64,000 bases of DNA from Bacteroidaceae bacterium. GTDB taxonomy: Bacteria; Bacteroidota; Bacteroidia; Bacteroidales; Bacteroidaceae. The stretch spans positions 1 through 64,000 of the forward strand of contig JAFZFF010000022.1 in assembly GCA_017556045.1 (NCBI GenBank), read 5' to 3'. Shown piece by piece: positions 17,883 through 25,068 of the stretch; within the stretch, counting starts at the first letter, position 1, and the number at the start of each line of letters is the position of its first letter. The notes below the pieces were generated by a model, which was given only the letters and a program-made list of their open reading frames with translations, was not told the origin of the DNA and did not search any database. The position numbers were made by a program, and so were the translations under genes.

Positions 17883-19064
17883 TCAATTGTCCATTGCTTT
17901 AATTCTCTTTAGTGCCTCCTCGAGCATCTCATTCTTAGCACACAACGAAATACGTATGTAGCGACTACCATTGCTGCCGAAGATGAAGCCAGGGACGATA
18001 AATACGCGAGCCTCATGGAGTACACGTTCGGTGAGCTGCTCTACGTCGGCATAGTGCTCGGGGATACGGCCCCAGAGGAACATGCCCACCTGGTTCTTGT
18101 CATAGGTGCAGCCCAAGGCGTCCATAATTTCGCCAGCCGTCTTACGACGCGCTGCATAGTTGGCATTGTTACCCTCATACCAGTCAGCCTCAGCGTCGAG
18201 TGCCTTGACGGCTGCCAGCTGCAGAGCACGGTACATACCACTATCGATATTGCTCTTCACCTTGAGAATCCAGCTGATAAAGGTGGGATTAGCGGCAATC
18301 ATACCAATACGCCAGCCTGGCATATTGTGGCTCTTGCTCATCGAGTTGAACTCGATACAGCACTCCTTGGCGCCCTCTACGGAGAGGATGCTCATGGGGT
18401 TGTCATTGAGTATGAAGCTGTAGGGGTTGTCATTGACGATGACGATACCCTTGCGACGGGCAAAGTCCACCAAACGCTCATACAGCTCGGGAGTAGCATT
18501 CGCACCCGTGGGCATGTTGGGGTAGTTGGTCCACATCAGCTTCACACGGCTCAGGTCCATACGCTCCAGTTCCTCAAAGTCGGGCATCCAGCCATTCTCC
18601 TCCGTGAGGTTATAGTTTATCACCTCGGCACCCAGCAGACGACTCAGCGACGTGTAGGTAGGGTAACCAGGGTTTGGCACGAGCACCTGCTCGCCAGGAT
18701 TCACGAAGGCAAGCGTCACATGTAGTATACCCTCCTTAGAGCCTATGAGGGGCTGTATCTCAGTCTTGGCATCGAGCGCTACGCCATACCAGCGCTGGTA
18801 GAAACGAGCAAAGGCCTCTCGCAACTCGGGTATACCCACATAGGGCTGATAGCCATGACCGTTTGGGTTGTGAGCCTCAGTACAGAGAGTCTCCACCGTC
18901 TCTTCCGAGGGAGGCATATCGGGACTACCTATACCAAGACTGATCACACCCATACCGGCAGCATTCATCGCTGCCACCTCCTTCAACTTACGCGAAAAGT
19001 AGTATTCGCTCACCGAGCCAAGTCTGTCGGCAGGGCGTATCGCGTATGTCTTACAATCATCCAT
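17883..19064 (-). CDS. Class I/II PLP aminotransferase of the aromatic operon
   Basis: This 393-residue PLP enzyme probably transaminates phenylpyruvate and 4-hydroxyphenylpyruvate, or prephenate. The PLP lysine is in FNSMSKSHNMPGWRIGM and the conserved arginine near the C-terminus in GSRYIRISLCAKN. The ATG at 19064 (MDDCKTYAIRPADRL) is used; the 24 upstream residues of a longer frame are read from the attenuator hairpin region. It is annotated in relatives as an aspartate or LL-diaminopimelate-like aminotransferase. In Bacteroides, pheA (prephenate dehydratase) usually precedes it; here pheA is absent and a leader-peptide attenuator directly precedes the gene. Confidence 0.87.
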   Translation of the reverse strand: MDDCKTYAIRPADRLGSVSEYYFSRKLKEVAAMNAAGMGVISLGIGSPDMPPSEETVETLCTEAHNPNGHGYQPYVGIPELREAFARFYQRWYGVALDAKTEIQPLIGSKEGILHVTLAFVNPGEQVLVPNPGYPTYTSLSRLLGAEVINYNLTEENGWMPDFEELERMDLSRVKLMWTNYPNMPTGANATPELYERLVDFARRKGIVIVNDNPYSFILNDNPMSILSVEGAKECCIEFNSMSKSHNMPGWRIGMIAANPTFISWILKVKSNIDSGMYRALQLAAVKALDAEADWYEGNNANYAARRKTAGEIMDALGCTYDKNQVGMFLWGRIPEHYADVEQLTERVLHEARVFIVPGFIFGSNGSRYIRISLCAKNEMLEEALKRIKAMDN

Positions 19065-19098
19065 ATTCCTTAAAATATACCTAATATATAATGAAGAA

Positions 19099-19187
19099 TC
19101 CCGCTCAACTGATGAGCGGGACCTTAAATCTATCATTCGTTTGTTACATTCTATGATTCAATTTTGCTACATAGCCTATCCCGCTCT
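19099..19187 (-). promoter_or_regulatory. Predicted transcription attenuator of the aromatic operon
   Basis: Minus-strand RNA offers two exclusive structures. Segment 1 is AGAGCGGGAT (19187-19178) and overlaps the leader-peptide stop codon. Segment 2 is TCCCGCTCA (19121-19113) and segment 3 TGAGCGGGA (19107-19099). Segments 2 and 3 form a perfect 9-bp hairpin with a 5-nt loop followed by TTCTTCATT, the likely terminator. Segment 1 can instead pair 8 bp with segment 2, the antiterminator. A ribosome reaching the stop codon would cover segment 1 and allow termination, while one stalled at the Phe/Tyr codons would leave it free. The structures are seen; the mechanism is inferred. Confidence 0.75.
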
Positions 19188-19248
19188 ACTCTTTGCTAAA
19201 AAAGTAAAAGTAAAAATAAGAATAATATGCGTAGCCAAAATGCTTCAT
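19186..19248 (-). CDS. Phe/Tyr-rich leader peptide of the aromatic operon
   Basis: A 20-codon frame starts 20-30 nt after the expected transcription start and reads MKHFGYAYYSYFYFYFFSKE. Eleven of its first 17 residues are Tyr (6) or Phe (5), with seven of these in the last eight codons before Ser-Lys-Glu. The stop codon overlaps segment 1 of the attenuator. Such runs of the regulatory amino acid are the mark of attenuator leader peptides, and the operon downstream makes precursors of exactly these two amino acids. I consider it real. Confidence 0.82.
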   Translation of the reverse strand: MKHFGYAYYSYFYFYFFSKE

Positions 19249-19275
19249 TGTGACGTTTTGTTTTTGTTTACAGCG

Positions 19276-19283
19276 CAAAGGTA
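19276..19283 (-). promoter_or_regulatory. TACCTTTG -7 box of the aromatic operon
   Basis: An exact TAnnTTTG match on the minus strand, 28 nt upstream of the leader-peptide ATG and about 210 nt upstream of the aminotransferase ATG. It defines a long regulatory leader. Confidence 0.65.
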
Positions 19284-19378
19284 ATAGTTTTTTAATCATC
19301 TCCTACATTTTCGTGACATTTTTTTACAAAACTGCGATATTTTTTAACTCAATCCCCATAAGTCTAATATTTATCCAC

Positions 19379-19415
19379 AAAAAAAAGAGGCAAAGAGATC
19401 GTGTCTCCTCGCCCC
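19379..19415 (-). terminator. Terminator after gdhA
   Basis: On the minus strand GGGGCGAGGAGA pairs with TCTCTTTGCCTC over 12 positions including G-U pairs, with a 5-nt loop, followed by eight T residues. It ends the gdhA transcript just ahead of the aromatic-operon promoter. Confidence 0.85.
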
Positions 19416-19456
19416 TCGGGGTTATTCGTTGCGCCTAAGCGCTCACAAAATATCGA

Positions 19457-20791
19457 TTAGATTACACCCTGAGCCATCATAGCATTGGCCACTTTGATAA
19501 AGCCAGCCACGTTGGCACCCTTCACATAGTCGATGTAGCCATCGGGGCGTGTACCATACTTCACACATGAAGCGTGGATGTTCTGCATGATGCTCTTGAG
19601 CTTCTTATCTACCTTCTCAGCGCTCCAACCCAGCTTGTAACTGTTCTGTGTCATCTCAAGACCAGATACTGACACACCACCAGCGTTAGAAGCCTTACCG
19701 GGAGCATAGAGCAACTTAGCCTCCTGGAAGGTCTCTACAGCCTCGGGAGTAGAAGGCATGTTAGCACCCTCAGATACTGCCATGCAGCCGTTAGCTACGA
19801 GAGCGCGTGCATGCTCGCCATTGAGTTCGTTCTGTGTAGCGCAAGGGAGTGCGATGTCACCCTTCTCATACCAGGGTGCTGCACCTGCAACATACTTGCA
19901 ACCATACTTCTCAGCATATTCCTTGATACGGCCACGACGTACGTTCTTGAGTTCCATGATGAAGGCGAGCTTCTCCTCGTCGATACCTGCGGGGTCGTAG
20001 ATGTAACCGTTTGAGTCACTCATGGTCACCACCTTAGCACCGAGCTGGATACACTTCTGTGTGGTATACTGAGCTACGTTACCCGAACCACTGACGAGAC
20101 ATACCTTGTCCTTGATGTCGAGACCGCGAGTCTTGAGCATCTCTTGGAGGAAGTAGATATTACCATAACCTGTAGCCTCGGGACGGATGAGTGAACCGCC
20201 GAAGTCGAGACCCTTACCTGTGAGCACGCCCTCGAAGTTACGAGTGAGCTTCTTGTACATACCGAAGAGGTAACCTACCTCACGACCACCTACACCGATA
20301 TCACCGGCGGGAACGTCCATCTCTGCACCAATATTGTGCCAAAGCTCGGTCATGAAGGCCTGACAGAAGTGCATCACCTCATTGTCGCTCTTGCCCTTGG
20401 GATCGAAGTCAGAACCACCCTTAGCACCACCCATGGGGAGTGTGGTGAGCGCATTCTTGAAGGTCTGCTCGAAGGCAAGGAACTTCAAGGTGCTGAGGTT
20501 TACTGAGGGGTGGAAACGGAGACCACCCTTGTAGGGGCCGATAGCATTTGAGTGCTGTACGCGGTAACCCATATTGGTCTGCACCTTACCCTTATCATCA
20601 ACCCAAGTCACGCGGAATGTCACGATACGATCGGGCACACAAAGGCGTTCTACGAGGTTAGCTGCTTCGAATTCGGGGTGCTTGTTATACTCATCTTCAA
20701 TAGTTGACAGTACCTCAGCTACGGCCTGGAAGTAAAGTTCTTCACCAGGAAAGTGCTCTCTGAGTACTGCTAATGTTTCTTGTACTTTCAT
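19457..20791 (-). CDS. gdhA: NADP-type glutamate dehydrogenase
   Basis: The enzyme interconverts 2-oxoglutarate plus ammonium and glutamate. The 444-residue length is typical of hexameric GdhA. Key motifs are GPYKGGLRFHPSVNLS, the catalytic-lysine region LPMGGAKGGSDFDPKGKS, and the dinucleotide fold around CLVSGSGNVAQYT (about 234-246). A serine in VTMSDSNGY at the end of the second strand, rather than an acidic residue alone, suits NADP. Monocistronic, with a TATCTTTG box at 20838-20845 and a strong terminator. Codon bias suggests high expression, as expected for a main ammonium-assimilating enzyme in Bacteroidales. Confidence 0.93.
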   Translation of the reverse strand: MKVQETLAVLREHFPGEELYFQAVAEVLSTIEDEYNKHPEFEAANLVERLCVPDRIVTFRVTWVDDKGKVQTNMGYRVQHSNAIGPYKGGLRFHPSVNLSTLKFLAFEQTFKNALTTLPMGGAKGGSDFDPKGKSDNEVMHFCQAFMTELWHNIGAEMDVPAGDIGVGGREVGYLFGMYKKLTRNFEGVLTGKGLDFGGSLIRPEATGYGNIYFLQEMLKTRGLDIKDKVCLVSGSGNVAQYTTQKCIQLGAKVVTMSDSNGYIYDPAGIDEEKLAFIMELKNVRRGRIKEYAEKYGCKYVAGAAPWYEKGDIALPCATQNELNGEHARALVANGCMAVSEGANMPSTPEAVETFQEAKLLYAPGKASNAGGVSVSGLEMTQNSYKLGWSAEKVDKKLKSIMQNIHASCVKYGTRPDGYIDYVKGANVAGFIKVANAMMAQGVI

Positions 20792-20837
20792 ACTAATACC
20801 TATTTTATAAATCTTCTTATTTTTCCTTTCAGAATTG

Positions 20838-20845
20838 CAAAGATA
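20838..20845 (-). promoter_or_regulatory. TATCTTTG -7 box for gdhA
   Basis: An exact TAnnTTTG match on the minus strand, 46 nt before the ATG. Confidence 0.6.
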
Positions 20846-20949
20846 TATACATTTTGTTATTTTTAGTATAAAAAAGTCATAAAAATACGCATTTTAGCGA
20901 TAGTTTATCATTTACACAGCCAAAAAGTGGCATTTCTTACAGAAAATAG

Positions 20950-20957
20950 TATCTTTG
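20950..20957 (+). promoter_or_regulatory. TATCTTTG -7 box for the double phosphoesterase
   Basis: An exact TAnnTTTG match 55 nt before the ATG at 21013. Confidence 0.6.
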
Positions 20958-21012
20958 CATAACACTCAAAAATAGCATTGCCATACATTGTAATATATAA
21001 CACGCGATACGC

Positions 21013-22830
21013 ATGAAAAGATTGAGCTTCATACTCTGCGCCCTTGCCATGACCCTGGCCGCACATTCACAAGAATATCTAAAGCTGATGAGCTATAACA
21101 TCAGGAACACTACCGGCATGGACAATATCAGTAGTAGTCAACGTATAGCCGATGTCATCATTAGGGAGAGCCCCGACGTAGTGGCCATACAGGAAGCTGA
21201 TAGCATGACTACACGTAGCGAACAGAGATACGTGCTGGGCGAGATTGCTGAGCACACCCAGATGTATGCGAGCTACGCACCTGCCATCGATTTCCAAGGC
21301 GGCAAATATGGCATAGGCATACTCTCTCGCGAGAAGCCTTTGGCCGTACACAGATACGCCATGCCAGGCCGAGAGGAGCGACGCGCACTGATAGTGGCTG
21401 AATTTGCCGAATACATATTTTGCTGTAGCCACTTCTCACTGACCGAGGAGGACCGACTTGCTTCCATAGATATCATCAAGCAGATAGCAGCCAGCTACGA
21501 AGGCCGCAAACCCTTCTTTTTTGCGGGAGATCTTAATGCAAAACCTGCATCAAGCGAAATGAAAGCTTTGGCCAAAGACTTTGTCCTGCTCAGCGACACT
21601 CTGCAGCCCACATTCCCCTCTACTGACCCCTCTATCACCATAGACTATATCGCTGCATGGAGACATGGAGATAATTGCTTTGCTAATCTGGCCGCACAGG
21701 TGATAGACGAGCCCGTCGCCTCAGACCATCGTCCACTCACAGTACAACTTCGCATGCCCATAAAAGCAGACGAATTGTTTATCACCAAGCCCTACCTACA
21801 GAACCCCACTGAGGATGGCATCACCGTGATGTGGGAGACCTCTATCCCCACCTACAGTTGGGTAGAGTATGGCACCGACACCACGCAACTGAGCCGTGCA
21901 CGTGTACTCATCAACGGACAGGTCAAGGTCGATGATAGCTTACACAAGATACGAATCGACGGACTTATCGCAGGTCAGACCTATTATTATCGCGTGTGCT
22001 CGCGCGAGATATTGCAGAACAGAGCTTGGCACAAAGTCTTCGGACATACTGTCCAATCAGAGTTCTACTCATTCGAGTTACCCGAGCCCGACACCGAGGA
22101 CTTCACTGCCGTCGTCTTCAATGACCTCCACTGCAACCCCACCCTTTTCAAATCTCTGCTCAAGCAAATCGAGGGCATAGAGTATGACTTTGCGGTATTC
22201 AATGGAGACTGCGTCAGCGACCCCGAAGATCGCGAGCAAGCCACATGGTTCATCAAGATTCTCACTGAGGGCATCAAGGGAAGTAGTATCCCCACCTTCT
22301 TTGTAAGAGGTAATCATGAAGTACGCGAAGCCTATAGCACAAACCTCCCCGACCACTTTGACTTTGCTGGTGGCAATACCTACGGTGCATTCAGCTGGGG
22401 CGACACACGCATCGTGATGCTCGACTGCGGAGAGAGCAACCCCGACTCATTACCTGCCTTCCAAGACCTTAACGACTTTGCCCAGCTACGCCAAGAGCAG
22501 GCCCAATACCTGCAAGAGGAACTAAAGTCTAAAGCATTCAAGAAGGCCGATAAACGCATCCTCATACACCACATTCCCCTCTTTGGACAATGTAAAGAGC
22601 TATGGGCACCCCTGCTCAACAAAGCAGACTTTGACGTTGCTCTCAATGGGCACACCCACCGCTATGCCCATCATGCCATAGGCACGAAAGACAATGCTTA
22701 CCCCATCTTAGTAGGTGGAGGCAAGAGCCTCAGCACCGCTACGGTGATGATCATAGAGAAGCACAAGGGAGAGCTACGCATCAAGGTGCTCAACACCAAG
22801 GGCGAAGTACTCTTTGATATTACAGCTTAA
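21013..22830 (+). CDS. Secreted fusion of EEP nuclease/phosphatase and purple acid phosphatase-like domains
   Basis: The 605-residue protein has a signal peptide (MKRLSFILCALAMTLAAHSQ) and two different phosphoesterase modules. Residues 22-250 are an endonuclease/exonuclease/phosphatase domain with MSYNIRN, AIQEAD, FAGDLNAKP, IDYIAAW and ASDHRP, all catalytic motifs intact. A fibronectin-like PAP N-domain follows (about 258-355, MWETSIPTYSWVEYG). The third part (about 360-605) is a calcineurin-like metallophosphoesterase with FNDLHCNP, NGDCVSDP, RGNHEVR, IHHIPLFG and NGHTHRYAHH. Substrate is unknown; periplasmic removal of phosphate from nucleotides, sugars or lipids would fit. Confidence 0.85.
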   Translation: MKRLSFILCALAMTLAAHSQEYLKLMSYNIRNTTGMDNISSSQRIADVIIRESPDVVAIQEADSMTTRSEQRYVLGEIAEHTQMYASYAPAIDFQGGKYGIGILSREKPLAVHRYAMPGREERRALIVAEFAEYIFCCSHFSLTEEDRLASIDIIKQIAASYEGRKPFFFAGDLNAKPASSEMKALAKDFVLLSDTLQPTFPSTDPSITIDYIAAWRHGDNCFANLAAQVIDEPVASDHRPLTVQLRMPIKADELFITKPYLQNPTEDGITVMWETSIPTYSWVEYGTDTTQLSRARVLINGQVKVDDSLHKIRIDGLIAGQTYYYRVCSREILQNRAWHKVFGHTVQSEFYSFELPEPDTEDFTAVVFNDLHCNPTLFKSLLKQIEGIEYDFAVFNGDCVSDPEDREQATWFIKILTEGIKGSSIPTFFVRGNHEVREAYSTNLPDHFDFAGGNTYGAFSWGDTRIVMLDCGESNPDSLPAFQDLNDFAQLRQEQAQYLQEELKSKAFKKADKRILIHHIPLFGQCKELWAPLLNKADFDVALNGHTHRYAHHAIGTKDNAYPILVGGGKSLSTATVMIIEKHKGELRIKVLNTKGEVLFDITA

Positions 22831-22871
22831 GAAAAAGCACGATACAAGTTTTGCTATTCACAAAATATCAC

Positions 22872-22879
22872 TATCTTTG
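22872..22879 (+). promoter_or_regulatory. TATCTTTG -7 box for the CBM9-like gene
   Basis: An exact TAnnTTTG match 39 nt before the ATG at 22919. It probably also serves the fucosidase gene downstream. Confidence 0.6.
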
Positions 22880-22918
22880 TGCAAACATCAATAATAAACA
22901 ATTAAAATCGATACAATT

Positions 22919-23575
22919 ATGAACACCCTTTCAGTAGCACGCATGGCAGCATTGCCATCAGCAGCAGTTGACGTACCCCAAATACTCGATACACTCAACG
23001 TACCCTTCTCCCCCATCGCCATAGCCAACTGGCCTGCAGAGTACCCCTATACTCCCAAGGCTGAGTTCCGTCTTGCATGGTGCGAAGAGGGTCTTGCCAT
23101 AAACTACCGCGTGACAGAGCAGAGCGCACGTGCCCGCTACGGCAACGATGGCGGACAGGTATGGACAGACTCATGCGTAGAGTGCTTCCTCCGCAATGCA
23201 GACAATGACATATACTACAACCTCGAGTGCAACTGTATCGGCACCATTCTCATGGGCTCAGGCGATAGCCGTCACGACCGCGTACCTGGCGACCTTTCTG
23301 TCTTGGCAAAAGTAGACCGCTGGGCATCACTGGGCAGAGAGCCCTTCGAGGAGCGCAAAGAGGAGACCACATGGGAGGTAGCTTTGGTTGTACCCGCAGA
23401 GGTATTCCAGGCCTTCCCCATCAAGCTCGAGGCTGGTGCTACCCTTCGTGCGAACTTCTACAAGTGTGGAGATGAACTTCAAGTACCCCACTTCCTCTCA
23501 TGGAACCCCATCGAGGTAGAGACACCCGACTTCCACCGTCCTGAATTCTTCGGCGAACTGGTATTGAACGATTAA
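22919..23575 (+). CDS. CBM9-like (DOMON-type) domain protein
   Basis: The 218-residue protein resembles the carbohydrate-binding family 9-like proteins of Bacteroidetes. The fold is recognisable from FRLAWCEEGLAINYRVTE, VWTDSCVECFL, YYNLECNCIGTI and the C-terminal SWNPIEVETPDFHRPEFFGEL. No signal peptide is visible, so it appears to be cytoplasmic, which is odd for a glycan-binding module. It precedes the secreted GH29 fucosidase by 35 nt and is likely co-transcribed. A role in intracellular handling of sugars is only a guess. Confidence 0.7.
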   Translation: MNTLSVARMAALPSAAVDVPQILDTLNVPFSPIAIANWPAEYPYTPKAEFRLAWCEEGLAINYRVTEQSARARYGNDGGQVWTDSCVECFLRNADNDIYYNLECNCIGTILMGSGDSRHDRVPGDLSVLAKVDRWASLGREPFEERKEETTWEVALVVPAEVFQAFPIKLEAGATLRANFYKCGDELQVPHFLSWNPIEVETPDFHRPEFFGELVLND

Positions 23576-23610
23576 TGATGAAAAGTGAATGATTCAACAG
23601 TAAGAGTCCT

Positions 23611-24924
23611 ATGAAAAAGACCTTATTAGCAGCCCTTCTCCTCTTCGGAGGATACCATGCTACGGCACAAGAGGCCACCCCATCGTATGTACCCACAGCA
23701 GGTAATCTTGAGGCACGCCAAGAGTTTGCCGATAGCAAACTGGGCATCTTCATCCATTGGGGCATATATAGCATGTTCGCCCAAGGCGAATGGTACATGA
23801 CCAATGCCAACATCGACAACAAGGAGTATGCCAAGGCAGCCTCAGCCTTCTACCCCATACAGTTCGATGCCAAGGAGTGGGTATCAGCCATCAAAGCCGC
23901 AGGAGCCAAGTACATCTGCTTCACCTCGCGCCACCACGATGGCTTCTCTATGTGGGATACCGAACAGTCTCCCTATAATATCGTAGATGCGACTCCCTTT
24001 GGTCGCGACGTCATCAAGGAGTTGGCCGACGAGTGCCACCGCCAAGGCATCAAGCTACACTTCTACTACTCACACATCGACTGGACACGCGATGATTACC
24101 CCGCAGGACGCACCGGCCAGAAGACTGGGAAAGACCACACCAAGGCTGACTGGCCCTCGTACTATGCCTTCATGAACCGTCAGCTCACCGAGCTTCTCAC
24201 CAAGTATGGCGAGGTAGGCGCGATATGGTTTGATGGCGTGTGGGACCACGACCAAGACGAGACTCCTTTCGATTGGCAACTCGAAGAGCAGTATGCCCTC
24301 ATCCACAACATACAGCCCTCATGTCTCGTAGGTAACAATCACCACAGCACACCCGTAGAGGGCGAAGATATCCAAATTTTTGAGCGCGACCTCCCTGGAG
24401 AGAACAAAGCAGGACTTTCTGGCCAAGCCATCAGCCGCCTCCCCTTGGAGACTTGCCAAACCATGAACGGAATGTGGGGCTACAAGATTATTGACCAAAA
24501 CTACAAGAGTCCCGAGACACTCATCCAGTATCTCGTGAGCACCGCAGGTAAGGGTGCCAACCTCCTGCTCAACATCGGCCCCCAGCCCAATGGAGAACTT
24601 CCTGCAGCAGCCATAGACCGTCTGAAAGCATTAGGAGAATGGACCACCAGATATGGCGACACCATCTATGGTACCACAGCAGGCGACATCCCCGCTCAAG
24701 AATGGGGCGTCACCACCCGCAAGGGCAACCGCCTCTTCGTACACATCTTCAACCTCGACAGCAAGGAGCTCTTCCTCCCCCTCGAGTGCAAGGTCAAGAG
24801 CGCCTTTGTCTACGATACACTTCAACCCCTAAAGCTGAAGCGCACCAAGGAGGGAGTTACCCTACTCTTCGATGAAGTCCCCACAGGCGTTGACTACATC
24901 ATAGAGCTGGCAACTAAAAATTGA
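23611..24924 (+). CDS. Alpha-L-fucosidase, GH29
   Basis: A retaining exo-alpha-fucosidase removes fucose from host or plant glycans. The 437-residue precursor has a signal peptide (MKKTLLAALLLFGGYHATAQ). The barrel shows KLGIFIHWGIYSMFAQGEWY (43-62), FTSRHHDGFSMWDT (104-117) and the nucleophile D208 in GAIWFDGVWDHD. A small beta domain closes the protein (about 345-437). The form, with one catalytic domain and a short C-terminal sandwich, fits the broad GH29 family; subfamily cannot be fixed. It probably acts with the GH20 enzyme encoded next. Confidence 0.92.
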   Translation: MKKTLLAALLLFGGYHATAQEATPSYVPTAGNLEARQEFADSKLGIFIHWGIYSMFAQGEWYMTNANIDNKEYAKAASAFYPIQFDAKEWVSAIKAAGAKYICFTSRHHDGFSMWDTEQSPYNIVDATPFGRDVIKELADECHRQGIKLHFYYSHIDWTRDDYPAGRTGQKTGKDHTKADWPSYYAFMNRQLTELLTKYGEVGAIWFDGVWDHDQDETPFDWQLEEQYALIHNIQPSCLVGNNHHSTPVEGEDIQIFERDLPGENKAGLSGQAISRLPLETCQTMNGMWGYKIIDQNYKSPETLIQYLVSTAGKGANLLLNIGPQPNGELPAAAIDRLKALGEWTTRYGDTIYGTTAGDIPAQEWGVTTRKGNRLFVHIFNLDSKELFLPLECKVKSAFVYDTLQPLKLKRTKEGVTLLFDEVPTGVDYIIELATKN

Positions 24925-24980
24925 ACACAGAGATTTTGAAAAATGGACACAGAGATTTTTTGTAAACTCTTTGCCCATTT

Positions 24981-25005
24981 TTTATCGCATAGGCGATAAA
25001 ATTTT
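24981..25005 (+). terminator. Hairpin after GH29
   Basis: TTTATCGC pairs perfectly with GCGATAAA across a 4-nt loop and is followed by ATTTT. It probably ends or attenuates the fucosidase transcript. Confidence 0.5.
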
Positions 25006-25008
25006 AAC

Positions 25009-25038
25009 ACACTTGAATTAGCAGATTACTTCAAGTGT
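25009..25038. repeat. 9-bp inverted repeat before the GH20 lipoprotein gene
   Basis: ACACTTGAA (25009-25017) and TTCAAGTGT (25030-25038) are perfect inverted copies 12 nt apart, ending 30 nt before the GH20 ATG. It may be an operator. No TAnnTTTG box is seen between it and the gene. Confidence 0.4.
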
Positions 25039-25068
25039 ATTATAAATAAACATTCAGTGCATAATATT

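Noticed and set aside
19065..19136. N-terminal extension of the aromatic-operon aminotransferase
   Set aside because: The extra 24 codons are read through the attenuator hairpin, while homologues start near MDDCKTYAIRPADRL.
24924..24960. Direct repeat ACACAGAGATTTT after the fucosidase gene
   Set aside because: Two short copies only, with no structure or link to another site; treated as background.
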